A stretch of DNA of 64,000 bases from JAMXLO01 sp963726125 (lineage in GTDB: Bacteria; Pseudomonadota; Alphaproteobacteria; Acetobacterales; Acetobacteraceae). Numbering within the stretch: the stretch's first letter is position 1; every line of letters begins with the position of its first letter. Of this stretch, positions 53,755-63,578 are shown in pieces. The stretch covers positions 930,001-994,000 of the forward strand of contig CAVSBG010000005.1 in NCBI GenBank assembly GCA_963726125.1. Reading direction: 5' to 3'. Made by a program: the position numbers and the translations under genes. The notes beneath the pieces were generated by a model. The model ran no database searches, was not told where the DNA came from, and saw only the letters and a program-made list of their open reading frames with translations.

Positions 53755-54192
53755 TCAGCCTATGGTCCGATGGGGGTCCGAGAGCAATGCCGCGAGCGCA
53801 TAAACGCGCGTCTCGGTTAGCGAGAGCATCCAACCATCGACGTTAACAATCCGGCCCTCACGAAAGTCAGTCCGGCTGCGATCTCTCAGGGCCTGTGCAA
53901 GCGCGCTTGCTGACCAACGATCTCCACGTGTCGCACAGATACCATCAAAGATCAGCCGGTTGAGATCTGCTATCGATGTTTCGACTGCGGGCAATGTTTC
54001 CAAGCAGGCTTTGCCCAGTGTCTGGGACTGATTCAACCGCGAACACCAGGCAAGGAATGCGGGATCACAGGCCAAAGAAGCTGGTTCGCGGGAGGCGACG
54101 AGCAACGGCACATGCCCGCTGAGCCAAGCCGCCCCTACAGAGCTGGCTGCTGCAACGAGGCTACGGCGGCGCAGCATCGCCCGGGCGTTCAC
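53755..54192 (-). CDS. Small Tat-signal protein, probable oxidoreductase companion
   Basis: A 145-residue protein with a twin-arginine signal (MLRRRSLVAAASSVGAAWLS). The mature part is helical, ending DGWMLSLTETRVYALAALLSD, a pattern that resembles the small third subunit of gluconate 2-dehydrogenase-type enzymes and other secreted companions of GMC oxidoreductases. It is transcribed toward the GMC gene and ends 79 bases from it. Export with a folded partner would explain the Tat signal. The family assignment is tentative. Confidence 0.55.
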   Translation of the reverse strand: MNARAMLRRRSLVAAASSVGAAWLSGHVPLLVASREPASLACDPAFLAWCSRLNQSQTLGKACLETLPAVETSIADLNRLIFDGICATRGDRWSASALAQALRDRSRTDFREGRIVNVDGWMLSLTETRVYALAALLSDPHRTIG

Positions 54193-54473
54193 GTGGATTG
54201 CGATCGAGATCGACAGCGCGGCCTAAATGCCGGAACCGCGATTGCCAGAGTAAGCACGCTGCCGGTTGGCTGCATCGCATTGCCCGCGAACGGCGACCTT
54301 TCCGTGACCATTGTCAAAGCAACCGCTTGGGTTGGATCATCAACCGACAGGTTAACCGACTGAGGAGGTGCCTCCTCTAGCACGTGGTGCGCCACGGTCA
54401 AGGCCAGTGCTGGCGCATTGCAATTTAGCCCGGGAGTGGACGGCGGTCTGCTATGCGACGTGAGTGGTCCCAT
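54189..54473 (-). other. Possible coding remnant upstream of the Tat protein
   Basis: A 94-codon frame overlaps the Tat gene start as ATGA. Its middle, ALALTVAHHVLEEAP and VLTLAIAVPAFRPR, reads like the last strands of a larger protein, and residues before about 54450 continue plausibly in another frame (MHLAASPYAGPVVEVRLVRW). It may be the end of a broken gene covering 54190-54600. I do not recognise a family. Confidence 0.25.
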
Positions 54474-54622
54474 CGCACCAACCGCACCTCAACGACGGGC
54501 CCGGCGTAGGGCGAGGCTGCCAGATGCATCGAAGGTTTGCCCCTCGGGTCAGCAGTGAGAAGTTTGCGACACGAAGAGAATCCGCCTAAAATACGGACCG
54601 TGGTGATGCGAACCACCTCAGG

Positions 54623-55639
54623 ATGTCGTGGATGGATTTAATCAACCCGTCTGTTGTCGAGCAGCATCGTACCAGGGTTCCCGGCGCGACAGCTTCGGTG
54701 AACATTCTGATGTGCACCAATGCCTTGTTCCTGCAACACGCGGCCGTCTGTCTTGCGTCTCTCCTGGCGAATAACCCGGACTTTTTCTTCGACATCGTGA
54801 TCGTCAGGCGGGTAACAGAGGATCTGGATGAGGAAAAGCTCCGACGCTCTCTGGCTGGCTTTTCCAACCATCGGCTGACCTTTCAGAAATTCGCGCCTCC
54901 TGCGGACCTTCTACTGCCGCTCGAGCCGCATGCGCATTACACGATCGATACCTACACGCGGTTGTGGTTGGGAGAGTTCTTCCCGCAAACGGTCGACCGG
55001 GCGCTCTATCTGGATGCTGACATAGTCGTAGTGGGCAGCATCGCCCCGCTATGGAGCACGGATCTCGGCGGAGCATTGATGGGTGCGGTCGACATCCCTG
55101 GATCCGACCAAGGGCTACGACGCCTTGGGATGCGCATCGAAGACGGTTATTTCAACGCGGGCGTGCTGCTTATCGACGTTGCCCAGTGGCGGACAACGCG
55201 GGCCGAAATCACGGTCCTTGAATATATCCGTGCCAATCCGGAGCGGGTGTCTTATGATCAGGATGCGTTGAATGCATGCTTTCGTAGCCGCACGAAACGG
55301 CTCGACTATAAGTGGAACGTGATTCGCCCGTTTTATCGAGAACCGCTGGTGCTTCCGCTGGGGCGCAGCGAGATAGAGGCAATCCGCCGCGACGCGCGGA
55401 TTATACATTTCAATGGCGGCTCGAAACCGTGGAGCTATTTTTGTGACCACCCCTGCAGGGCCGAGTATGATAAATATCTGCGGATGACTGAGTGGCGCAA
55501 TTACGTTCCTCCGGACCGCACCGCGCTGAACATGGTGCGCAAGGGAATTTCAGCCATGACGCCTGACTCCGTTAAACGCGTTCTCAAGATGGTGGTTGCC
55601 AGGATCGCTACGAGTCGTCGCTCAGCTGACGCGGTTTGA
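54623..55639 (+). CDS. Glycosyltransferase family 8
   Basis: A 338-residue GT-A enzyme transferring a sugar (usually glucose or galactose) with retention. ASVNILMCTNALFLQHAAVCLASL opens the fold, YLDADIVVVGSIAPLW has the metal-binding DxD, YFNAGVLLIDVAQWR follows, and HFNGGSKPWSY near 257-267 contains the second metal His. It matches LPS galactosyl/glucosyltransferases (RfaJ/WaaJ-like). ATG 54623; intact frame. Confidence 0.9.
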   Translation: MSWMDLINPSVVEQHRTRVPGATASVNILMCTNALFLQHAAVCLASLLANNPDFFFDIVIVRRVTEDLDEEKLRRSLAGFSNHRLTFQKFAPPADLLLPLEPHAHYTIDTYTRLWLGEFFPQTVDRALYLDADIVVVGSIAPLWSTDLGGALMGAVDIPGSDQGLRRLGMRIEDGYFNAGVLLIDVAQWRTTRAEITVLEYIRANPERVSYDQDALNACFRSRTKRLDYKWNVIRPFYREPLVLPLGRSEIEAIRRDARIIHFNGGSKPWSYFCDHPCRAEYDKYLRMTEWRNYVPPDRTALNMVRKGISAMTPDSVKRVLKMVVARIATSRRSADAV

Positions 55640-55672
55640 TCACCACAGTCGCGGTTATGCCAGGCAGCGGTT

Positions 55673-56779
55673 TCAGCTAAATGCCCGCATTTGTGGGTCT
55701 TTTGCACGAGCGGACCGGGAAGCGGCGGTGGACACCATATCAACCGTTTCGACGGCAAGCGGATTGCGTGGCGTCTTCATCATTTGCCGTATTGCCGATA
55801 CAACATCCGCAACAGAGATCTCGCGCATGCATTCGCGGTCGAACTCACAAGTGTTCGCGCGCCAGCACGGTGCGCACGGAACGGCTGTATATAGGTTCGT
55901 ATTGCAGACATATCCGGATTGCCACGGAGCCTCACGCCCCCCGAAAATGATCACGCTCGGACATTCGACGGCTCGTGCAACGTGCATGAGGAACCCCACG
56001 GTGCCAACATAAAGCCGGGCATGGCTCAAAATGGCGGCCGTCTCCCTGATGTTGGTGGCGCCTCTCAGGTCCTTGGCGTGCTGCAGTGCGGGGTCGGATT
56101 TCGACCCGAGCTGGATGAATTCCACGTCGCCAGCAAGCGCATCCACGACGTTCTGGACGCGTTCCGGATACCATTCCTTGTTTCGCATCGGATGGCGGGC
56201 GGCCATGCCGCTGCTTTGAATGACGATGTGACCATGGGCCCAGGCAGCCGGCGATTTCTCTTGTTCCGACAGCAGGAGATACGGTCTGATCGCTACCGGA
56301 CCGGTGATGCCGACGCGCGCGCACATTTCGGCGATAATGTGGCGCGTTGGAATTCTGCGCTGATCGATGCCGTCGAGCGGGGCATATTCGGGTCTGGCGA
56401 ACTTGCCCCCCCAAATACGGACGAACCGCTGACAGATCGAAACGGTTGAGCCGTCTCGATAATAGCGTGGCCACAGCGGGCGCACGTAGGCCGGATCCTG
56501 ATTTCCTGCGAACAATTCCGGATGGTCCGAGACCATGAGTATACCGTCCTTGCCTCGCTTGCGAAGTTCGCGCAAGACGGCGGTGCAGAGCAGATCATCG
56601 CCGGGCGCAAATCCAAAATAGAGCAGGACCTTTGGGAAGGGCGCACGCACTGCCACAAAGTGTAGCCAAAAGCCGAAGACTCCTACCCAATCTCTTAAGT
56701 CTTCCCACAGGTTGCGCGCCGCCAGCACGGCCGCCGGCGGCAGGATCAGCTGGGCTAGTGCTTTGGCACCTCTGCGCAT
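55673..56779 (-). CDS. Glycosyltransferase family 9 (heptosyltransferase-like)
   Basis: A 368-residue GT-B protein. VLLYFGFAPGDDLLCTAVLREL at residues about 50-71 stands for the family's GDxxxxxP/L start, HIVIQSSGMAARHPMRNKEW and VEFIQLGSKSDPALQHAKDLRG form the donor-side region, and ILSHARLYVGTVGFLMHVARAV, then SVIIFGGREAPWQSGY closes the nucleotide site. A Cys-rich segment (CAPCWRANTCEFDRECM) near the end is common in GT9 proteins outside the WaaC/WaaF core enzymes. Same strand and just downstream of the small secreted protein gene. Confidence 0.85.
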   Translation of the reverse strand: MRRGAKALAQLILPPAAVLAARNLWEDLRDWVGVFGFWLHFVAVRAPFPKVLLYFGFAPGDDLLCTAVLRELRKRGKDGILMVSDHPELFAGNQDPAYVRPLWPRYYRDGSTVSICQRFVRIWGGKFARPEYAPLDGIDQRRIPTRHIIAEMCARVGITGPVAIRPYLLLSEQEKSPAAWAHGHIVIQSSGMAARHPMRNKEWYPERVQNVVDALAGDVEFIQLGSKSDPALQHAKDLRGATNIRETAAILSHARLYVGTVGFLMHVARAVECPSVIIFGGREAPWQSGYVCNTNLYTAVPCAPCWRANTCEFDRECMREISVADVVSAIRQMMKTPRNPLAVETVDMVSTAASRSARAKDPQMRAFS

Positions 56780-56914
56780 GATTTAAACCGGCTCGGGTCC
56801 AGGAAACGATTGCCACGACAATGGAGGTCGAGAGGTGATGATCATGGTGCCATCGCCGACGGAGGGGTTAGTGCAACGTAAACCCACTGAGCGCCGGATC
56901 CGCAACGCGCGGCT

Positions 56915-57298
56915 TTACCAAGCTCCAATGTCGTAGCGACCGGCTTGCGGGCGTGCAGCACCGATAATGTTGGTGCTGTCAAAGGTATAGTTTGTGCGTT
57001 GGGGACAAGACGGCTGCGCAGCCTCGCAGTTGATTGAGAACGTTCCGAATGCGCTACCGGCCCCGCGCAATGGAGAGCCGGGCGAGGGCCGCCAATCACG
57101 GCCCGGAGGAGGTTGTCTATCGTCAAGTGATGTGGTCCTGGCGGTCTGGGCGGCGCGCGACGCGGCGGATGCACCCGCGGCCGGCGGGTTTTGCGCCCAG
57201 GCCGGGAGCGCCTTCCACCATATCATTGCAGCGGCCAGGCACCCAAACATGAGCACCAGACGCGGCAAGCATGCCGGCACGCGATCTCGTCTGCCCAT
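56915..57298 (-). CDS. Small secreted protein, probable beta-helix remnant
   Basis: A 127-residue protein with a signal peptide (VLMFGCLAAAMIWWKALPAWA). The remainder is Pro/Arg-rich, then ends YTFDSTNIIGAARPQAGRYDIGAW. That ending resembles the RPQGAGYDIGAYEF terminus of right-handed beta-helix proteins such as the one at 40.5-43.3 kb, with the middle missing. It may be a deletion remnant or a small envelope protein. It begins seven bases after the upstream gene's stop. Confidence 0.45.
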   Translation of the reverse strand: MGRRDRVPACLPRLVLMFGCLAAAMIWWKALPAWAQNPPAAGASAASRAAQTARTTSLDDRQPPPGRDWRPSPGSPLRGAGSAFGTFSINCEAAQPSCPQRTNYTFDSTNIIGAARPQAGRYDIGAW

Positions 57299-57304
57299 TG
57301 AGGC

Positions 57305-59143
57305 CTACCCCCTTTCCGAGACAGGTCGCGACAGGCCGCGGTCGACAAGAGCCGCGGTCGACGCATGGCCACTGCTCGGATCATCTGCTGGATACAGCGG
57401 GACTGGCGGTTGCCAGGAAACGCATGGACGCTCAAGCGGCTGGGACCGGTATGCCCACATCATCCCGTGGGATGTCTGCTCGAATACCGAATAAAGTTGG
57501 AACCCGAGTTCCTTCAGCCGCTCGCAGCACCACGCACGTCCATCGGGACGGTCATCGCGCGCGTGCCATTCCATGATGATGCTTCGAATGTCCAGTTCCC
57601 CAAATCGGGGATCTTCCAGCAGTTCGTACTCCATGCCTGCGATGTCGATCTTCAGGATGTCGATCCGGCGGCCGAGCAGCAGAGCGATGATGTCGACAAC
57701 CTCAGCCTCATGCCCGCCACCGGACGTGGTGCCCACTTGCGATGATGTGCCCGCATTGGATATCCACGCACGGCCGGGTGCAGCACCCGCGGCAATTCCA
57801 TGCAAGGTGGTCCGCCGCAAGAGGCCATTGCGTTCCAGATTTTTCTGGCACTGCGCGACGTGGCCGGGGTGAGGCTCGAAGGCGATCACTTCCGCACGCC
57901 AATACGTGGCCAGCCAGTAAAGACAGCTCATGCCGACATTGGCGCCCAGGTCGACAATAAGCTTCACGCGCTCCGGCGGGATCCGCACAGGGACCCGCAA
58001 ATAATTGCGGGCGAAAATGTCGCAGGCCACATCGGCGTCACTGTTGCCGGCCGAGTCCGGGCGCAGCTCAAGTTCCGGCCCGACAAATTCCTGTTTGGAG
58101 CGCAAACGCAGACGAACGCTGCCTTTCTTGCCACCAAGTCGCCAGGTGAGGTAACGCATCGCACTCGATGGTGTCAGCGTCCGCGTAAAGGCGAACGGGA
58201 AAGTGTCGACCTGCGGGTCCGCTTGCTTTGCGTTGATAGCTGGAGTGCTGCCGGGGCGCAGCTTTGCGATCAACTCCTGGCCACGCGCTGCATAGTAGTC
58301 GCCCAGGAAGCGGTTGGCGCCGATGAAGTGGAAGAATTTAGCCTCCCGCCGAGCGGTATGTCGCGTAAAGCTGGCATATTCCGGGTATGGCAACACGACA
58401 GCGCCGGGGGAATTGGCGATGGCGAAGTTGGAGCCACACTGCTCCGTGCCCCACCCGCGCCACCGTGTCGTGCCGACGAGCTTTTCCATTTCCTCATGAA
58501 ACCGCGTGATCGCCGCGCGGGTGAAGCCACCATGGGAGAAGCCGGCGAAACCGGACGAGCCGCGCACATAGCGCAAGCCTTCATCGGGATAACGTGCGAA
58601 CATCCGCTCCGTGATGATCCCGATGTACTCGCTTGGCGTCGCCTCCGCCTCCTCGGCCACCTCCGGCAACGACATCAGATCGAAGCCATCGGACATCGTG
58701 AATGGGGTGTTGGTTTCAACGCATCGCATCACTTCATCCAAATTGTCGCCCACGGTTAACGTGTCGGCATCAAGCTGAATGGTGTATTCTGACTCGGAAC
58801 GATCGAGCACGTAGAGCAGACGCTCCCAGGTCCCGCCGCGCTGGCAAGAGCCCGTGGCGATATCCTCGAGGATGACGAATTCCAATCCAGGGACGTGCCG
58901 AGCCAGCGTGTCGCGCAAAGACTGCGGCATATCGCGATCGATGATTGCTGCGACCTTGCCTCGCCCAAGCTTTGGATAGAACGACTTCAGACTGAGCAGA
59001 TACATCGGTACGTCGCTGTTCGCCACCATGCTGGCGATGCACCACGGCGCCGGCTCGATACGGATCGGCGGCGTGTCGAGGATACCGTCGATGGCTCGGT
59101 TAAGTCTTTGTGTCCGACGCCGCTTATGGAACCGATAGAACAT
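57305..59143 (-). CDS. Bifunctional protein: N-terminal glycosyltransferase-like domain, C-terminal FkbM methyltransferase
   Basis: A 612-residue single frame if started at ATG 59143 (frame open to 59203). Residues about 25-320 are a GT-A-like domain: ASMVANSDVPMYLLSLKSFY, YTIQLDADTLTVGDNLDEVM with a DxD, and RGWGTEQCGSNFAIAN. Residues about 375-570 are an FkbM methyltransferase: KLIVDLGANVGMSCLYWLA, VIAFEPHPGHVAQCQKNLERN, RRIDILKIDIAGMEYELLED. It would add a sugar and methylate it, or cap the chain. Heads a minus-strand operon with the small secreted protein and GT9 genes. Confidence 0.82.
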   Translation of the reverse strand: MFYRFHKRRRTQRLNRAIDGILDTPPIRIEPAPWCIASMVANSDVPMYLLSLKSFYPKLGRGKVAAIIDRDMPQSLRDTLARHVPGLEFVILEDIATGSCQRGGTWERLLYVLDRSESEYTIQLDADTLTVGDNLDEVMRCVETNTPFTMSDGFDLMSLPEVAEEAEATPSEYIGIITERMFARYPDEGLRYVRGSSGFAGFSHGGFTRAAITRFHEEMEKLVGTTRWRGWGTEQCGSNFAIANSPGAVVLPYPEYASFTRHTARREAKFFHFIGANRFLGDYYAARGQELIAKLRPGSTPAINAKQADPQVDTFPFAFTRTLTPSSAMRYLTWRLGGKKGSVRLRLRSKQEFVGPELELRPDSAGNSDADVACDIFARNYLRVPVRIPPERVKLIVDLGANVGMSCLYWLATYWRAEVIAFEPHPGHVAQCQKNLERNGLLRRTTLHGIAAGAAPGRAWISNAGTSSQVGTTSGGGHEAEVVDIIALLLGRRIDILKIDIAGMEYELLEDPRFGELDIRSIIMEWHARDDRPDGRAWCCERLKELGFQLYSVFEQTSHGMMWAYRSQPLERPCVSWQPPVPLYPADDPSSGHASTAALVDRGLSRPVSERG

Positions 59144-59870
59144 AGCGGGCACGTACACTATGGCGATCGGGCAATCAACGGAAAGCTTGGCGCTTTGGAG
59201 CATGCCGCGCCATACCCGCGAGGCATGCGGCGTTCAGCGTGCAGCAGGTGCCGGCGTTCGGAACCGACCGTGCAGCGGCTTTGCGGGGTTATTGGCGCGG
59301 CGGCGGCGCAACCGCTGGATCTTTGTCGAGACAATGGGGCAAATTGCCGGTTGCAGTGAGTTTGTTACCGGACCGGGCGTAGAGCATGGTTCGTGCGGTA
59401 TCCTCAATCCCGTGTGGATCGCTATACCCTGTCAAAACCGTACCCTCGATTTCCCAAAACCTTGTCCTCTCATCGGTCGTAGCGGGTGCGACGGGACCTC
59501 AGGCAGCCCCGCTTCGTGGGTACGAAGCTCCGCAGCTGTTGGCATATGGCAAGCAGCGAATATTGTTGCGGACTCATAGTGGAATCTGACCCGTCCTCCG
59601 TTCAGGCAGCGCGCCTTTCTTGCTTCGGATCGGGCTCTCTTCGGACAATCGTGGTGGCCGGAGAGGCGGAGATCATCAATCGCGCCATGGGCCGCGGGCG
59701 CAGCATGGCCCCCAGTTGCTTTCGTGCCTATCTCCCCGTTAAGTGGTTGTCGGATTGGCAGAGTTGCAGCGGGCAACGACCAGACTGGAACCGGACCGGA
59801 TGCAGCGTAGGATTGAGACGAGGGCGGATGGATGTGTTCCCGGAGCCGCCGCACGGGCTGAGAAGATCTG
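59144..59870. other. Intergenic region between divergent glycosyltransferase genes, no gene seen
   Basis: About 730 bases without a convincing gene. Frames longer than 100 codons exist on both strands but are Arg/Ser/Cys-rich and unlike any family. There is no clear palindrome. It must contain promoters for both neighbours. Confidence 0.5.
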
Positions 59871-60855
59871 ATGCCATTGTTCTCGGTTGTCATGGCGACT
59901 CGCAACCGCCCAGCTCTCTTCCGTGACGCGTTGCAGTCCGTGCTTGACCAATCGTGTCGGGATATTGAGATCATCGTCGTCAACGATGGCAGCACCGGGG
60001 AGTATCAGCCCGCATATGAATCGATCCTCCACGGGGCCGATTCAATCCGGGTACGGTGGTCAACCCTCAGCTCTCGGCCGCAGGGGCATGGGGCCAGTTT
60101 CGCGCGCAACTCTGGCGCCGCGGAAGCGAGCGCCCCCTATCTCTGCTTCCTCGACGACGATGACACCTGGACCGACCCGAACCATCTCGATCGTGCCCAT
60201 GCCGTGATCACTGGGGCCGGCGAGCCGGTCGATCTCTACATGACCAATCAGGTTGCTTTCCTGCACGATAAGCAATTGCCGGGGACCGATCTGGATTGAG
60301 GATTTGCCGCCAATCCTGGCCGCGCTCAGCAATCGGCCGGATCGGCATGGGTCGCACTGCGTGACTACCGAGGAACTGTTGCGCAGCCAGGGGTTCTGCC
60401 ATCTGAACACCCTGATCGTGCGCCGCGCTCTGTACCATGACATCGGCGGCCTGGACGAGAACACGGGTTGGGAGGAGGACCGGGATTTATATCTCAGGTT
60501 GATCGACCGCGCGTCGGTCATGAAGTACGCGCCGGTCACCATCGCGCGGCACAACGTCCCAGATCCCGCCAAGAAAGCCAACCTGACCACTGCGCATTCC
60601 GAGTTCGAGCGACGCCTGGCGCAGCTTCGGTTGCTCGATCGCGCTATACTCTTCAGTCGGCATGCCGCCATTCGCGCGTACGGCCGCCGGCACAAGGCAT
60701 ATACTCTGAAGCGGATCGCCGAATCACTTGCCGCTGCCGGCCGGCATGCCGATGCCGTGTTCTACGCTCGCGAAGCCCTCGGTGCCGGACCGACCACCAA
60801 ATGGGCCGGCTACACCGCCTGGCGCACGCTGAAGCATGTGCTGTCTCGCTCGTGA
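59871..60855 (+). pseudogene. Glycosyltransferase family 2, one-base frameshift
   Basis: ATG 59871 opens a GT2 enzyme: FSVVMATRNRPALFRDALQSV, IEIIVVNDGSTGEY, SFARNSGAAEASAPYLCFLDDDDTW. The frame breaks at the GGGG run (60281-60284), where removing one G gives PGPIWIEDLPPIL and joins the frame that continues FCHLNTLIVRRALYHDIGGLDE, GWEEDRDLYLRLIDRA, to a stop at 60855. Length leaves a remainder of one base, matching a single insertion in a homopolymer. Probably a surface-glycan transferase. Confidence 0.82.
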
Positions 60856-60943
60856 TCAGATGCAGGCCGGCTGGTGGATTTCAGAAAACACCCCTGGTCT
60901 CCCTTCGTTCGCCGGACGACGACCGCGGAATCAGAGCGGATAC

Positions 60944-62644
60944 TCAGGTCAGCAACTCCTCCAGTTCGGCGACCCCCGCAGCGATCAGCTGATAGCAGCG
61001 GCGGAAATCCTCCAGCCCACCATCCACCGGGTCGGCGATCTCCCCGGGCTGGCCCAGTTCATCCAGCCGGACCACGGGCACCGTAAGGTCCGGGTACCGA
61101 TCGAACACCGCTGCTCGGTTGATCTCATCGAATACCACCAGCACGCGAGGCCTTCGTGGCCGCCTCGCGTGTCAGCCATTCCGATCGGTGGGCAGCGAGA
61201 TCGATCCCGAACTCTGCGGCGGCCTGCAATCCGAACGCCGGTGTCGCCCGGCCAGGCTGAGGCATCATGCCTGCCGAACCGACCGAGATTGCGTCGTTGT
61301 CGCCAAGGCGGGCACGCAGCATCGCCGCGGCGAAGGGGCTACGGCAGATATTGCCTTGACATACGAACAGCACGCGCGGCCTGCCGGCAGCACCACGTAC
61401 CGCACGCTCCACCTGGGCCCGCGCCCACTGCCGGCGTCGCGCCGCCGCCCCCGGCAATGCCCGCATCACGCGCTGCCATACCGCCGCACTGGCCTCCCGC
61501 AGTTCGGCCAGTCCCGGGCGCGGATCATCGCGCACCAGTACGTCGTGCATCTCCCGTCCGGTTAACGCTCGCAGCAGCTCCACGCCGCGCCGCACTATGA
61601 ATCTGACAGTCGCGAGAGGCCCGAGCCGCAGCCCCGCTGCCTCAGCCATGGAGGAATACAGATCTGGCAGCAGGTTGCGGCCATAGACGCCGGCGCGGTA
61701 CTTCACCGCTGGCGTTTCCTCAGCAGCGGTCAGCAACCGGTACCAACGATAGGGAAAATCCACGCCCAGCGAGAGCGGCAGTGGCATCGATCCCCAGGGA
61801 CGGGCATTCACCTCCAGCAGTATCCAGCCCCCGCTGTCGTTGCGCTTGAATTCGAACATCGCCAAGCCGGTGTAGGGCACGGCGGCGACGAGTGCCTCGC
61901 AGGCCTGGAGGAGCCCCGGCGTCAGCGGGGCTGAAATGCGATAGAAGCTCGCGCCAGCCCGTTCGCGCACGCGGTGGTGTTCGAAAGCTTGTAGCACGCG
62001 TCCCTTGCTGGCCAGCAGCGACACGCCGATACCTTGTCCAGGGAAAAACTGCTCCAGCAGGGTTTCGTCGGGATCGACCTCGCGCAGCATCTTCGCCAGG
62101 CTGTCCGTGTCCGGCACCACCCGCGCCTTGCCGCGGGAGCCAAGCGTCTCCAGCGCGTAGGAACGGCGGGGCTTGAGCATCACCGGCACCCCGAATTCGG
62201 CCAGCACGGTCGCGGCCGTGTCATCTGGCCTGACCAGCCGACCGGCGGCCACCGGCACCCCGGCTTTCCGAGCCAGTTCACGTGTCGCGTGCTTGTCGAA
62301 TAACACGGCGATTGCATGGTCGTCCGGGATGGCCAGGCGCGCCAGCGCCTCGAGCTGCAGCGCGGTGCCGCTGCAGCGGCAGCAGCGTGGTCTCGTCGCA
62401 GGGAATGACCAGGTCGAAGCGTTCGCGGCGCAGCAGTGCTTCCATGGCACGCAGCCACGCAGCACCGTCACCCATCCAGGGTGGCAGATCATGGACGGCA
62501 GCGATGTAACGCGAGCGGAGGGCGATGCGAGCGGAAATTCGTCGGCGCCACATGCACCGCTATGCCCTGGCGACCCAGGGAGCGGACCGTGGCCAAAAAG
62601 CTTCGTGTGTCGTCACCGAGGACCAGCGCCTTGCCCGACGTCAC
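60944..62644 (-). pseudogene. ATP-grasp ligase fused to low-molecular-weight protein-tyrosine phosphatase, frameshifted
   Basis: GTG 62644 begins KALVLGDDTRSFLATVRSL, and the ATP-grasp fold continues through two frame changes (near 62535 and 62375) to RLAIPDDHAIAVLFDKHATREL, GVPVMLKPRRSYALE, TLLEQFFPGQGIGVSLLASKG and WILLEVNARPWGSMPLPL. At about residue 425 a phosphatase starts: RPRVLFVCQGNICRSPFAA (Cys-x5-Arg-Ser loop) and GIDLAAHRSEWLT. One more shift near 61140 leads to VLVVFDEINRAA and the catalytic-Asp segment IADPVDG. ATP-grasp ligases join a carboxylate to an amine; LMW phosphatases regulate polysaccharide kinases. The fusion suggests tailoring plus regulation. Confidence 0.75.
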
Positions 62645-62720
62645 AAGCTACCCCCGCTCCGCAGCAGCAAGACCGCTCGGCGGCTTTCCAGGCCAAGCGG
62701 AATGGCGATCCGAAAGATCA

Positions 62721-63280
62721 TCATACACTCGATGCGTTATGTCCCGGCGCCAGCGCAGACGCCACCCGTGTCACAGTATCCGCACGACCACCGCACTCCA
62801 CCAGTAAGAATCGCAGATAGCCGTCAAGCGTCGCAAGGAAGGCATGTCGATCAGCCTCGGTGCGTACATATCGAGAGGTGCGCCGGGCAATAGCGAGGAG
62901 CTGCGATAAGTCAGCAAGAACGGCCGGGCTCCAGCGGCTAATGCTGCGCGGGTCTGGCGGATCAGTTCCGCCAGGCAGTAGCCCTCCGGGCCGAGGCGCG
63001 ACCGGGCCAGCAGGCCAAGCCGGATGCAGGATACCGATGAGCAGCAGGCGCTGCATGGCGAGAGCCGAACAGGCGAGCGAAGACATGCGCGGACCGTAGC
63101 GCGGCCAGCCGTCCCACGAAACGCGCCGAGAGCGGCAGTTCGCAGAGCCCGTCGGCGATCATGAAGGCACCGCTCGGCGCGCCGCGGAAATCCGGTCCGC
63201 CGCCGGCGAGAAGTCGGTGTGTGGCACGACGCTTGCGTCTACCGTATAGCCGAGTTCCCGCAAGCAGCCCCGTCCTTACC
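62721..63280 (-). pseudogene. Polysaccharide deacetylase-family remnant (truncated, frameshifted)
   Basis: Read in changing frames from about 63280: LRELGYTVDASVVPHTDFS, GGGPDFRGAPSGAFMIADGL, ARPFLLTYRSSSLLPGAPL, then YVRTEADRHAFLATLDGYLRFLL to a stop at 62721. This is the C-terminal half of a WalW-type deacetylase, where a VDSSVVP-FTDFS-like segment is typical. The N-terminal catalytic half with the metal-binding Asp and His residues is not found upstream, so the gene is both 5'-truncated and frameshifted. Confidence 0.55.
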
Positions 63281-63578
63281 GGCCTGACCTGGCCCCACCC
63301 TACTCGGGTTGGCGCCTTGCACTTGGCTGCAAGAATTTGCGACAAGGTCGGCAATAACCGCACGCGTGCTGCCGGGTGCAGGATATTGGTTGCGGACGTG
63401 TGCAGGACGGCATGATCACGCGATCCGGCTGAAAGCCGGGACACAATATCCAGATTGGGACAACTGCCGCGCCGCTTGGGATCGGACGCAGAGCAGCGGC
63501 GGGTATCGCAATCAGTGACAATGGCGCGAGGATTCCAGTATATGCTCCATCCGCGCGCAGTGGCTTAGGGGTTGGATC
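63281..63578. other. Intergenic region with no clear gene
   Basis: Nothing identifiable; a few residues of deacetylase N-terminal sequence may be hidden in it, but I could not follow a frame. It should include the promoter for the rightward genes. Confidence 0.4.
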
